Below are positions 54,144-62,317 of a stretch of 64,000 bases of DNA, piece by piece. Source of the stretch: Hamadaea sp013361475 (GTDB taxonomy: Bacteria > Actinomycetota > Actinomycetes > Mycobacteriales > Micromonosporaceae); assembly GCF_040654195.1 (NCBI RefSeq), contig NZ_JBFAHM010000011.1, positions 186,001-250,000 on the forward strand. The letters run 5' to 3'. Made by a program: the position numbers and the translations under genes. How positions within the stretch are numbered: position 1 is the first letter of the stretch; each line of letters opens with the position of its first letter. A model generated the notes under the pieces. The model was not told the DNA's origin. It made no database searches and saw nothing but the letters and a program-made list of their open reading frames with translations.

Positions 54144-55112
54144 ATGAGCACGACAGCCCCCGGCCTGCACCACGACCTGCCCTTCGACCCGGCCTACGGG
54201 CACACGCTCGACACCCTGCTCGCCATCGCCCCACCACCCGATGAGCCATCCGACTTCGACGACTTCTGGACTGCCTGCTATCGGCGCGCCCTCGCCGTCG
54301 ACATCGCGCCGGCCCTTGGGCCGGCGAGCCGCGTCGGTGGGCACCTGGTCCAGTCGATCCACTACACGTCGACCGATGGCGTACGCCTCGGTGGCTGGCT
54401 GACCTCACCCGCCGACGGCCCGATCGTTCGGGGAACCGTCTACCTGCACGGATATGGTGGACGGGCCGCACCTGAACCGGAGCTGCTACCACCTGGCACC
54501 GCGGCGATCTGGCCCTGCGCACGAGGACTGGGCACCGCCAGCCGCCTGCCTGGCGTCCCCGACAACGGAGCCGGGCATGTTCTCCACGGCATCGACAGTG
54601 CGGAGACCTACATCCACGGCGGCTGCGTGGCCGACGTCTGGTGCGCGGCCACCACCCTCCTACGTGCGCATCCAGCCGTGGCCCAGCAGCTTGCGTTCGT
54701 CGGCGACAGCTTCGGCGGCGGCATCGGGGCCATGGCCGTCGCCTTCGACGACCGCTTCCACGCGGTGGCGCTCGGCGTGCCCAGCTTCGGTCACCACCCG
54801 CTGCGGCTGACGCTGCCGTGCACCGGCAGCGGAGACGCCGTACGCCGGCATCATCACCAACATCCTGAAGTCATCCGGGTTCTGCGTTACTTCGACGCCG
54901 CGACCGCGGCCACACGCGTACGCCAGCGAGCCCACGTCGCGGCCGCCCGGTTCGATCCGCACGTCCCGCCACCGGGTCAGTTCGCCGTCTACAACGCGCT
55001 GGCCGGCCCGAAGACCCTGCACGTGCTCACCGCAGGCCATTTCGACCACCCTGACGCCGTCATGGAGCGGTCCGCCCTGAACGCCGCCCGTAGGGATTTC
55101 CTCCAGGAATGA
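54144..55112 (+). CDS. AXE1-family acetyl xylan esterase/cephalosporin-C deacetylase-like hydrolase
   Basis: 322 residues, ATG with GGAAGG nine bases upstream. The N-terminal PPDEPSDFDDFWTACYRRAL and the phrase YTSTDGVRLGGWLTSPA are typical of AXE1 esterases. The nucleophile S189 is in GDSFGG; the acid and base are probably D in ARFDPHVPP and H in TAGHFDHP. It lacks a signal peptide, so it likely deacetylates sugars or xylo-oligomers after import. It stands alone between the tyrosinase terminator and a convergent LysR gene. Confidence 0.85.
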   Translation: MSTTAPGLHHDLPFDPAYGHTLDTLLAIAPPPDEPSDFDDFWTACYRRALAVDIAPALGPASRVGGHLVQSIHYTSTDGVRLGGWLTSPADGPIVRGTVYLHGYGGRAAPEPELLPPGTAAIWPCARGLGTASRLPGVPDNGAGHVLHGIDSAETYIHGGCVADVWCAATTLLRAHPAVAQQLAFVGDSFGGGIGAMAVAFDDRFHAVALGVPSFGHHPLRLTLPCTGSGDAVRRHHHQHPEVIRVLRYFDAATAATRVRQRAHVAAARFDPHVPPPGQFAVYNALAGPKTLHVLTAGHFDHPDAVMERSALNAARRDFLQE

Positions 55113-55181
55113 AACGACACCGCCCACCCACGTGGTCGACCCGATGCCTAGTCATTGGGCGCCTGGGTCGCCTCTTGCGTA

Positions 55182-56084
55182 TCAGTCCGGCAGCCAGTGC
55201 AGCTCGTGCGCCACGGTCTTGGCGACGGCACGGACGCGGCGGTGTAGCGGCGACTGCTCGCGGGGGAGGACCAGGTGGAACGCCAGGGTGGGCGCGCCCC
55301 TCAGCGGTCGCCAGGTGAGACCGGCCGGTTGTACCGTGACTGCGGCTTCTCCGGCCGGGGCGAGGGTGACCCCGTCGCGAAGGTCGTGCTGAGACATGTC
55401 GAAGGAGACTGCGGGCGTGTGGAACCGCGGGTGTGGCCGGGTGTCTCGGAACAGTGCGGACAGCTGATCGTGGACCACAGGGTTGGCCGCACGGTCGGGG
55501 AGCCGCAGCGGATAGGCGGCCGCGTCGGCTATCTCGATCTCCGGGTGTTCGGCCAGCGGATGGTGCTGCGCGAGTTGGACCCCGATGCGCGCACGCCGCA
55601 GCAGGAATCGGCGAACGCCACGGCCGGGCTGTTCACCGCGGGTGATTCCGGCATCGATGCGGCCGTCGGCGACCGCGGGGGAGATCTCCGGTGTCGCCAT
55701 CGGGACCGCGCGGACCTCGAGTCCGCTGTTGCTGCGAATCAGCCTGTCCACTAGAGCAGGTGCCGTCTCGGCCCCGGCGCTGAGGCTGTATCCGATGAGC
55801 AGCGTGCCCAGTTGCCCGGCCGCGGCGCTGCGGGCGGTGTCCCATGCCCGGTCCAGCGCCGCCAGCGCGGGCGGCGCGGACTCCGCCAGAGCCGCGCCGG
55901 CCGTGGTCAGGACGACGGTACGCGTGTTGCGGACCAGCAGGGCCGTACCGAGTTCCTTCTCCAAGCGGCGCATTCGGGCGCTGAGTGCGGGCTGTGCGAT
56001 GCCGATCCGGGCGGCCGCGCGGGTGAAGTTCAGCTCCTGCGCCAGGACCAGGAAGTACCGCAGGCTCACCGTATCCGGCGCCAC
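55182..56084 (-). CDS. LysR-family transcriptional regulator
   Basis: 300 residues from a GTG with GGGAGGG four bases upstream; this beats longer readings with arginine-rich starts. The helix-turn-helix is LNFTRAAARIGIAQPALSAR, then MRRLEKELGTALLVRNTRTV. The effector domain has LLIGYSLSAGAETAPALVDR. It diverges from the DUF1330 gene across 187 bases, the usual geometry for LysR control of a neighbour. No clear T-N11-A site was picked out. Confidence 0.9.
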   Translation of the reverse strand: MAPDTVSLRYFLVLAQELNFTRAAARIGIAQPALSARMRRLEKELGTALLVRNTRTVVLTTAGAALAESAPPALAALDRAWDTARSAAAGQLGTLLIGYSLSAGAETAPALVDRLIRSNSGLEVRAVPMATPEISPAVADGRIDAGITRGEQPGRGVRRFLLRRARIGVQLAQHHPLAEHPEIEIADAAAYPLRLPDRAANPVVHDQLSALFRDTRPHPRFHTPAVSFDMSQHDLRDGVTLAPAGEAAVTVQPAGLTWRPLRGAPTLAFHLVLPREQSPLHRRVRAVAKTVAHELHWLPD

Positions 56085-56271
56085 GTGCCCTCCCGCCGAT
56101 TGATAGCGATCCGTTCTGAGTCTATCCCGTACCGATCTTTCCGTTGACCGCAGATCTAGCTCTAACCTGCGTCTATGGCGATTCCGCTGACGGCAGTACC
56201 CGTCGCCGGGATCGATCGATCTGAGTGTCAAGTAGAAGCCGGACGTGAACGGCCGAACGCAGGAGGTTTCC

Positions 56272-56565
56272 GTGGCAAAGGGCTACTGGGTCAGTGTCTA
56301 TCCCGCGATTTCCGACCGTGAAGGGCTGGCTGCTTACGACAAGCTGGCCCGTCCGGCTGTCCAGGCTGGGGGCGGGCGTCTACTGTCCAGGGGCAGTCGA
56401 GTCGTCGCCCGCGAGGCCGGGATCACGCAACGCGTCGTCCTGATTGAGTTCGACAGCCTTGAGCAGGCCGTCGCAGCGTACGAGAGCGAGGCATACCAGA
56501 AGGCGCTGGTGGCCCTCCCTGCCGGCGTGGAGCGCGACTTCCGCATCGTCGAAGGCATTGACTGA
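56272..56565 (+). CDS. DUF1330 family protein
   Basis: 97 residues from a GTG with AGGAGG at five bases. The family (dimeric ferredoxin-like fold) shows AKGYWVSVYPAISDREGLAA, YDKLARPAVQAGGGRLLSRG and RVVLIEFDSLEQAVAAYESE AY. Function is unknown; members may be small oxygenase- or isomerase-like proteins. It is the probable target of the divergent LysR regulator. Confidence 0.87.
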   Translation: MAKGYWVSVYPAISDREGLAAYDKLARPAVQAGGGRLLSRGSRVVAREAGITQRVVLIEFDSLEQAVAAYESEAYQKALVALPAGVERDFRIVEGID

Positions 56566-56876
56566 CCGGCGGGCCCAGCGATACCTCGCTGCCGACCACC
56601 CAGAAGCCGGCCTTCTCCAGTACGCGCAACGAGCCCACGTTGTCACTGGCGGCGCGGGCGAACAGGGGACGGATGGTCACCTGAGTCAGGAACAGCTCGA
56701 GAGCCCGGCTGGCCACGCCTTGCCCCCATAGGGAGCACCGTCGAGATATGGCCGGTTGTGTCGCCGTGCGGGGCATGGTCGACTCGGATGCCGGCTTGCC
56801 GAACTACCCTCGGGGTCATATAGGGACAATCGGACATCTTGACGATTGTCGTTGGGGCAACCTCGACGGACCACAA
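56566..56876 (-). pseudogene. Decayed GNAT acetyltransferase
   Basis: The minus strand reads WGQGVASRALELFLTQVTIR, then PLFARAASDNVGSLRVLEKA and GFWVVGSEV, the acetyl-CoA-binding and C-terminal motifs of RimJ/RimL-type GNATs. The expected upstream part is in another frame (GDTTGHISTVLP, DCPYMTPRVVRQAG) and the N-terminal third is missing. It is therefore a truncated, frameshifted remnant, convergent with the DUF1330 gene. Confidence 0.75.
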
Positions 56877-56928
56877 CCGATCGGTGACGTAGCCAGTCGT
56901 CTGTGCCCGGCAGACTATTCGAGGCGGC

Positions 56929-56934
56929 TAGGGT
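56929..56934 (+). promoter_or_regulatory. Leaderless -10 box TAGGGT
   Basis: TAGGGT, six bases, then GTG of the nucleotidyltransferase gene, no ribosome site. Confidence 0.55.
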
Positions 56935-56940
56935 CACACG

Positions 56941-57738
56941 GTGCTCATACAGGAACGTCTGATCGCCCGGGTCCGGGAACTCTGCCACGCCGACGAACGT
57001 CTCGTTGCCGCGCTGACGTACGGTTCCTTCGCTCAGGGCGAGGCCGACGCGCACAGCGACATCGAATTCTGGCTGTTCCTGCGCCCAGAGGTCGCGCAGA
57101 CAGTCGACCATCGCGCCTGGCTCGACCGTATCGGGTTGGTGCGGCACGTGGTCGTCAACGAGTTCGGCTCGCATGTGGTGTTCTTCCCGAATCTGATCCG
57201 GGGAGAGTTCCACTTCGCGACCGCCGCCGATATCGCCAATGTTGCGACCTGGCCAGCGCGCAGCGCCCCCACCGACCAGATGATCGTGCTCGACCGCACC
57301 GCCGCCCTGCGCGATGCCCTGGAATCGCTGCCTGATCGGCCTCGCCTGCCGACCAGCGCCGAGGAGATCGACGAACTCTGCGGACGGTTCGCCAACTGGC
57401 TCATCCTCGCTCACCACGTCTCCCAACGCGGCGAACTGCTACGCGCCATCGATGCGTTGTCGCACACCCAGAGGTACCTACTGTGGATGGCCCGCCTCGG
57501 CGAAGGTCGAACCGGGCACTGGCTCACACCATCGCGACAGGCGGAGACCGACCTCGGCGATGACCTGGTGCACGCGATTCACGCCATCGCCCCCGCGGCC
57601 GACCCCCAGGCAATCGCCACAGCCATCGCCGCCGCCTGGGCTTGTGGCCGCGTCTACTGGCGCAAGCTGGCAGACCGCGCCGGCCGAGGCGTTCCCGACG
57701 ACCTGTTCACAGAGCTCGACACTGTCACGAGCCAGTAG
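56941..57738 (+). CDS. Lincosamide-type nucleotidyltransferase-like protein (Lnu(B/F) group)
   Basis: 265 residues. The nucleotidyltransferase motif is YGSFAQGEADAHSDIEFWLF, giving G28-S29 and acidic D40/E42 for metal binding. The N-terminus MLIQERLIARVRELCHADER and overall length fit the Lnu(B)/Lnu(F) family, which adenylylates lincosamides. Resistance is possible but not shown; similar actinobacterial genes are common and may modify other substrates. The GTG start follows a leaderless-type box. Confidence 0.72.
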   Translation: MLIQERLIARVRELCHADERLVAALTYGSFAQGEADAHSDIEFWLFLRPEVAQTVDHRAWLDRIGLVRHVVVNEFGSHVVFFPNLIRGEFHFATAADIANVATWPARSAPTDQMIVLDRTAALRDALESLPDRPRLPTSAEEIDELCGRFANWLILAHHVSQRGELLRAIDALSHTQRYLLWMARLGEGRTGHWLTPSRQAETDLGDDLVHAIHAIAPAADPQAIATAIAAAWACGRVYWRKLADRAGRGVPDDLFTELDTVTSQ

Positions 57739-57903
57739 GTCCGAGCCGAACGGCACACCGACTCCATGCACGCCACAGAGCGAGCACCGCATGAGTGCAG
57801 TCGTCGTGGACAACCAGCTGATCAACCATCCGGTGCTGGCGTTGTTCAACTGGGACGGCCGGATCAGGCGCGCCGCCGCTGCCGCGGCTCGGTGTTTCTC
57901 CCG

Positions 57904-58119
57904 ATGATGCCGACCTGCGATCCCGCGGAGCAGGCCCGCAGGGTCACCACCGCGGAGCGCACCAAACGCCTCAAGATGTCTGACGCAGAGCCGCCTCGCC
58001 GCAATGGCCACAACCTCGATGTACATCTCGGCCGATCCCACCTGCTGGACACCACGCACCTCAGCCCGACCCAGGCGGCCGAGGCCATCCTCCGTCGCGC
58101 GAAAGATCTAACCGGCTGA
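57904..58119 (+). pseudogene. C-terminal remnant of an unknown protein, possibly a P-loop kinase
   Basis: 71 codons end in RNGHNLDVHLGRSHLLDTTH, then LSPTQAAEAILRRAKDL. The phrase LDTTHLSPTQAAEAI resembles the end of small adenylyl/uridylate-like kinases. Its N-terminal P-loop is absent, so it is probably a remnant. A short real gene cannot be excluded. Confidence 0.4.
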
Positions 58120-58432
58120 AGGCAGCTCGGCACGCCGGCAGCCCAGGTTTCTCGGCCACACTGACGCCCAGCCGGGTTGGGGTCCGCGCATGCGAGACGG
58201 CCGCGCGTTGCCCGGCCAACAGGCCCCATCCAGACGTGTGGGCTATCGGCGCAGGTGTGCCGCGTGGCAGACTCGAAGTGTGGCCGCACAGGACGAATCC
58301 TGGCGCGTAGAAGCCGACGGCGAATGGCTGGCACGCCATCAGTCTCGGACGATGGCCAACGTCCGGCGCCGCTTCAGCCGCATCCTGATCGCCGGCAACG
58401 CCGTGAGCAACGCCGAGCTCGGCCCATTCGGC

Positions 58433-58510
58433 GGAGCGCCGCGCAATCCGAGCTTGCGCCCGGCGCCGTCACGCTACGCGGTGATACGGCATGTCGTCGC
58501 AGTGTACGCG
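58433..58510 (+). repeat. Dispersed 78-base repeat, copy 2
   Basis: Partner of 46446-46523 (82% identity, ungapped), 12 kb away in the same orientation. It ends 18 bases before a small zinc-ribbon-like gene. Confidence 0.75.
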
Positions 58511-58528
58511 TACACGTCGATCCGCCTT

Positions 58529-58726
58529 ATGCTCGAATATTGCCAGCGCTGCGGTCGGCCCATGCAAGAGGCGCACCATGTGGCGACGGTCCGGGCCGAC
58601 GGCGTGCGGCTGTCGCTCGGTGCGGTCCGCAGTTGCCGAACCTGTGACAGCGATTCGTGGCTGTTCCGCTCGCACATGCCGGCTACCCACGAGGCGCGAC
58701 GCCAGGCGGACAAGACCGTTCTCTGA
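58529..58726 (+). CDS. Small zinc-ribbon-like protein
   Basis: 65 residues beginning MLEYCQRCGRPMQEAHHVAT, with a second CRTC pair later, so C-x2-C...C-x2-C could hold one zinc. The family is not recognised. The bases CGATCCGCCTT before the ATG resemble CGATCCGGCTT before the leaderless gene at 32844. A longer frame upstream passes through the dispersed repeat and is unlikely. Confidence 0.5.
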   Translation: MLEYCQRCGRPMQEAHHVATVRADGVRLSLGAVRSCRTCDSDSWLFRSHMPATHEARRQADKTVL

Positions 58727-58999
58727 CTAGCGCGGCGCCTAGGTTGGAGAGCGGTCCGCTGATGCTCGCGGCGGTGACAGTGCGCTCATACCGCTTCCTG
58801 TTCTGACTGCGGCCCCGGCAGGCCTATCCGCCGTTGAGCCACAGGCCGACGAGGAGCACGGGTGGCCGGTCAGGTTCGCGTGCGGGGTCACCGCGCTGGA
58901 CCGACGCTCGGCGTCGTTCGGTAATAGCCGCCGTTCTGCGGCTCCCCGAGATGTCAAGGGACTCTTTGGCATCTCGGTAGCGCCAGTTGGATCATCGGC

Positions 59000-59028
59000 T
59001 TGACGATGTTTACTCGGATGAGTAATGT
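59000..59028 (+). promoter_or_regulatory. Sigma70-type promoter of the TetR operon
   Basis: TTGACG at 59000-59005, 17 bases, TAATGT at 59023-59028, then seven bases to the ATG: near-consensus boxes at ideal spacing, predicting a leaderless message. The preceding gap from 58727 shows no gene. Confidence 0.75.
59009..59026. promoter_or_regulatory. TetR operator 1
   Basis: TTTACTC-GGAT-GAGTAAT, a palindrome lying between the -35 and -10 boxes and overlapping the latter. Confidence 0.75.
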
Positions 59029-59047
59029 TTTACTCATGCGAGTAAAC
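59028..59047. promoter_or_regulatory. TetR operator 2
   Basis: TTTTACTCATGCGAGTAAAC, a palindrome (arms TTTACTC and GAGTAAA) that covers the start codon, 20 bases from operator 1 centre to centre. Confidence 0.78.
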
Positions 59048-59680
59048 GCGCCAGCGGCGGCCGGGGAGCCGTCGGCGACTGGAGGTCAGAGCGTGGCCAA
59101 CGCCGCCCGCCGCGCGCAGATCATCGAGTCCGCGATCGAGTGCATCGCCGAGCTCGGCTACGCGCGGGCGTCCTTCGCCCAGATCGCCCAGCGGGCCGGC
59201 ATCAGCAGCACCCGCCTCATCTCGTATCACTTCGAAGGCAAGGAGGACCTGATCCGGGCGGTGGTTCACGAGGCGCTGCGGGCCGCCGCTGCGTACATGC
59301 ATCCGCTGCTGCAGGCGCAGACGAGCCCGTCGGCGATGCTGGCCACCTACATCACGTCCAACCTGGACTTCATTCGTACGCATCCGGCGCACATCCGGGC
59401 TGTTCTCGAGATAGCCGCGAACACGCGCCCGGAGCCCGGAGTGTCGGCGGTTGAGCCGGACTCCGCGTCCCCGGTCGCGCTGCTGGAGCAGCTGTTCCGG
59501 CAAGGACAGGAGGTGGGGGAGTTCCGGGCCTTCGATCCGCGGGTGATGGCCTTGACCCTGCGCGCCGCCATCGACGCCGCCGTCGGCGAGCTGACGGCCC
59601 GGCCAGACCTCGACCTGGACGCCTATGCCCGCGAGTTGGTCGCCCTGTTCGACCGGGCCACCCGGAAGGAGCCGACATGA
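59036..59680 (+). CDS. TetR-family transcriptional repressor, autoregulated
   Basis: 214 residues from the ATG inside operator 2; earlier in-frame ATG codons lie upstream of the -10 box. The helix-turn-helix is FAQIAQRAGISSTRLISYHF, after AARRAQIIESAIECIAELGY. The ligand domain is all-helical. The gene overlaps a membrane-protein gene (ATGA) which in turn overlaps an alpha/beta hydrolase gene, so the repressor controls a three-gene operon and itself. The effector may be the substrate of the hydrolase or transporter-like protein. Confidence 0.9.
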   Translation: MRVNAPAAAGEPSATGGQSVANAARRAQIIESAIECIAELGYARASFAQIAQRAGISSTRLISYHFEGKEDLIRAVVHEALRAAAAYMHPLLQAQTSPSAMLATYITSNLDFIRTHPAHIRAVLEIAANTRPEPGVSAVEPDSASPVALLEQLFRQGQEVGEFRAFDPRVMALTLRAAIDAAVGELTARPDLDLDAYARELVALFDRATRKEPT

Positions 59681-60378
59681 GCGGCATTGATACGAGCAGT
59701 ACTGACATGAACGGCACGAGGGCGATCGTGGAAGCGGCGACGCCGGGCAGGGCAGCAACGAGCCGCCGGGCGCTGATCGGTTCCCTGCTCACGGACTTGG
59801 TCGCACCGCTTGGCGTCTACTATGGAGCCCGCCTTCTCGGCGTGAACCAGTGGGGTGCGCTGCTCGCTTCGGCGGTAATCCCGATGGGTGTCGTCGTCCA
59901 CCGATTCGTTCAGCGTCGTCAGGTCGACTACGTCGCGCTGTTCGTCATCACGGTCTTCGCGCTGGGAGCGGTGCTGTCGGCGCTTACCGGCGACCCCCGA
60001 GCCATGCTTGTACGCGAGGCGTGGACCGGCATGGTCGGCGGCATCGCCGGCCTCTGGATGCTCGGTTCCCTCCTGCGGGGCCGGCCCGCGCTGATGGTCG
60101 TGTTCCGGTCATTCGTGCTGGCCAAGTCGGGCCCCGGCGGGCTGCGGACATGGGCGGCGCGCTGGGATCACGAGGCGGGATTCCGGCACGGTTTGCGAGT
60201 GCTCACAGCCGTCTGGGGCATCGCACTTCTGCTGACCGCGGTCCTGCAGGTGCTGTTCGCCTACGCCCTGCCGCTCGACGTGGCACCTGCGGCCATGAAC
60301 TTCACCTGGCCGGCAATCGCCGTGCCGCTATTCGTCTTCCACCTGGCCTACACCAAGCGGCGCAACCTGAGGGCCTGA
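59677..60378 (+). CDS. VC0807-like integral membrane protein
   Basis: 233 residues with about six transmembrane helices (SLLTDLVAPLGVYYGARLLG, WGALLASAVIPMGVVVHRF, LFVITVFALGAVLSALTG, later FYW-rich segments). The pattern fits the VC0807/intracellular-septation-like family found behind TetR genes. The role is unknown; it may be a small exporter or stress protein. Coupled to both neighbours: its ATG overlaps the TetR stop and its stop overlaps the hydrolase start. Confidence 0.75.
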   Translation: MSGIDTSSTDMNGTRAIVEAATPGRAATSRRALIGSLLTDLVAPLGVYYGARLLGVNQWGALLASAVIPMGVVVHRFVQRRQVDYVALFVITVFALGAVLSALTGDPRAMLVREAWTGMVGGIAGLWMLGSLLRGRPALMVVFRSFVLAKSGPGGLRTWAARWDHEAGFRHGLRVLTAVWGIALLLTAVLQVLFAYALPLDVAPAAMNFTWPAIAVPLFVFHLAYTKRRNLRA

Positions 60379-61286
60379 TGACCACCGAAGGAGCGACTCC
60401 CAATGCCGGCACCGCCGACCGGCAGCCTCCCACGTTCGTCTTCGTCCATGGAGCCAACGGAAGTGGCGGCCTGTGGAACCCCATCATTCTCGAACTGGCG
60501 GCCCACGGTCACCGCGCGGTCGCCGTGGACCTGCCGGGCCACGGGCTGCAGGCGGGATATCCGGTGTCCTACCAGGCGCCGCAAGATGCTGCCGCGTTCG
60601 CCGAAGAACCGTCGCTCATGGCCGGGATCACCCTGGACGCCACGGTGGACTTCTTGACCGGCGTCGTCCGCCGTGTCGCGGTTCACGGGCCGGTGATCCT
60701 GGTAGGGCAGAGCCTGGCCGGTATCAGCATCACCGGAGTGGCCAACCGCGTACCGGAGCTGATCGGGCAGCTCGTGTACGTCTCGGCGTTCTGCTGCGTC
60801 GACCTGCCGACCGTGTACGACTACTACCTGACACCGGAGGGCCGGAGTAGCGCCGTGCTCACCGTGCCGAAGGTCGGCGACCCGGCCCGGACCGGTGCCC
60901 TGCGGACCAACTGGCGCTCGGCCGATCCCGCGTTCCTGGCTGGGGCGCAGCGCGCCTTTCTGGCCGATGGAACCGCAGCGCAGCTACGCGCGCTCATCGC
61001 CGGCTGCCAGCCTGACGAGTCCGCTCTGCTGTCCTTCACCGACGCACGTATCGACCCGGGCAGGTGGGGCGGCGTACCGCACACTTTTGTCCGGCTCACC
61101 GACGACCAGTCGATCCCGTTGGCCCTGCAGGACAGGATGATCGCCGAAGCGGACGCGGCCGTGCCGCATAACCCGTTCCGGGTGCACACCCTGAACTCCA
61201 GTCACCTCGGTTACCTCCTGCGGCCGGCAGAGATCGCGTCGCTGTTGGTCCGTTCAGCCCGGTGCGAGCCGGGTGTGCCGGCCTGA
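60378..61286 (+). CDS. Alpha/beta hydrolase
   Basis: 302 residues, start overlapping the previous stop as TGATG. The fold is clear: oxyanion HGANGSGG, strand RAVAVDLPGHGLQ, nucleophile Ser in LVGQSLAGISI and catalytic His near the end in NSSHLGYLLRP. It resembles the salicylate-esterase-like/pyrethroid hydrolase group of cytoplasmic esterases. As the last gene of the TetR operon it may degrade the ligand that relieves repression. Confidence 0.87.
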   Translation: MTTEGATPNAGTADRQPPTFVFVHGANGSGGLWNPIILELAAHGHRAVAVDLPGHGLQAGYPVSYQAPQDAAAFAEEPSLMAGITLDATVDFLTGVVRRVAVHGPVILVGQSLAGISITGVANRVPELIGQLVYVSAFCCVDLPTVYDYYLTPEGRSSAVLTVPKVGDPARTGALRTNWRSADPAFLAGAQRAFLADGTAAQLRALIAGCQPDESALLSFTDARIDPGRWGGVPHTFVRLTDDQSIPLALQDRMIAEADAAVPHNPFRVHTLNSSHLGYLLRPAEIASLLVRSARCEPGVPA

Positions 61287-61396
61287 CCATCAGGGCATGC
61301 GTGCCGCCGCCCGCTCGATGCGCGTGGCCGGCGTACCCTCGCTGGCGCGGCCGCCAACGGGCTCGGCCGGGGGGATCGACGCGACGCCCAGCAGGT

Positions 61397-62317
61397 TCAG
61401 CGCGGGTTGTCCGTACGCCAGGCCACGTAGTCGGCGATCGCGGTGACACTGTCGAAGGCGGGCGCGAAGCCGGTCTCCGACGACAGCCGGCTGATGTCGA
61501 GGTAGGCATCGGCGCCGGGTCCGTGCTGCCGACCGGGCAGGAGTTCGAGGCGGCGGCCCGGGAGCGCTGCCCGCACGGCCTCCACCAGGTCGCGATTGGT
61601 CGACAACTGGCCGCTGGACACGTTGTATGTGTCGTACTGCAACGCTTCTGCGGTTGTCAGCAGGGCGATCGCCCGGCCGGCGTCCGGGGCGTAGCAGCTG
61701 TCGCCGCCGTCGTCGGCGTGCAACGGAGCGGGTTGCTCATCGCGTAGGACGGCGCTGACGTAGGGCGGGATGCGGTTGAACGGCGATTCCGGGTCCATGA
61801 GCGGCCCCCATACACTGCCGATCCGCAGGATGATCGGCTGGACGCCGCTGCCGCGAAGGCTGTGGGTTGTGAGGGGTTCGACGGCCTTCTTGAAGGCGAT
61901 GATCGGGTGCGGGACCTCGGCGGTGGGCAGGGCGAGGTTTTCGGACCAGGGGATCTCCGTCCGGCCGATGTAGACGCCGAGGCTGCTGGCGACCGCGAAC
62001 CGGCGCACACCCCAGGTACGCGCGGCGTCGAGCGCGTTGAGCAAGCCGATGGTGTCGGTGCGGAAGAACGCGACCGGATCGTCGCCGGGAATGCTGCGCG
62101 CAAGGTGGACGATGTCGCTGATCTGGTGGCGGTCGCCGAGGGCGAGGAACGCTTCCCGGTCGGTGACGTCCAGCTGTTCGACGGTGACCTTGCCGGCCAG
62201 GAAGGACGGGACGTCGGCCCGGCGGTGGGAGGTGACGACGACATCGTGCCCGAGGTCGACGAGCGCTCGTGCGGTGTGGGCGCCGATCATGCCGAGCCCG
62301 CCGGTGATGAGGATCAT
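61397..62317 (-). CDS. NAD-dependent epimerase/dehydratase (extended SDR)
   Basis: 306 residues. Rossmann motif ITGGLGMIGAHTA, catalytic-type segment AVASSLGVYIG and a modified active-site Y-x3-K region (IIAFKKAVEPL, with the usual Tyr replaced by Phe), so activity may differ from classical epimerases. RIGSVWGPLM is the substrate-binding loop. The start overlaps the stop of the RibD-like reductase gene (ATGA) on the same strand, giving a two-gene unit with a likely shared redox role. Confidence 0.82.
   Translation of the reverse strand: MILITGGLGMIGAHTARALVDLGHDVVVTSHRRADVPSFLAGKVTVEQLDVTDREAFLALGDRHQISDIVHLARSIPGDDPVAFFRTDTIGLLNALDAARTWGVRRFAVASSLGVYIGRTEIPWSENLALPTAEVPHPIIAFKKAVEPLTTHSLRGSGVQPIILRIGSVWGPLMDPESPFNRIPPYVSAVLRDEQPAPLHADDGGDSCYAPDAGRAIALLTTAEALQYDTYNVSSGQLSTNRDLVEAVRAALPGRRLELLPGRQHGPGADAYLDISRLSSETGFAPAFDSVTAIADYVAWRTDNPR

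Larger units (their letters stand above)
57739..58528. other. Degraded region with gene remnants
   Basis: No intact gene is supported. From 57791 a frame reads MSAVVVDNQLINHPVLALFN WDGRI and then loses meaning. A second remnant is at 57904-58119. The right part carries copy 2 of the 78-base repeat. Confidence 0.45.
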
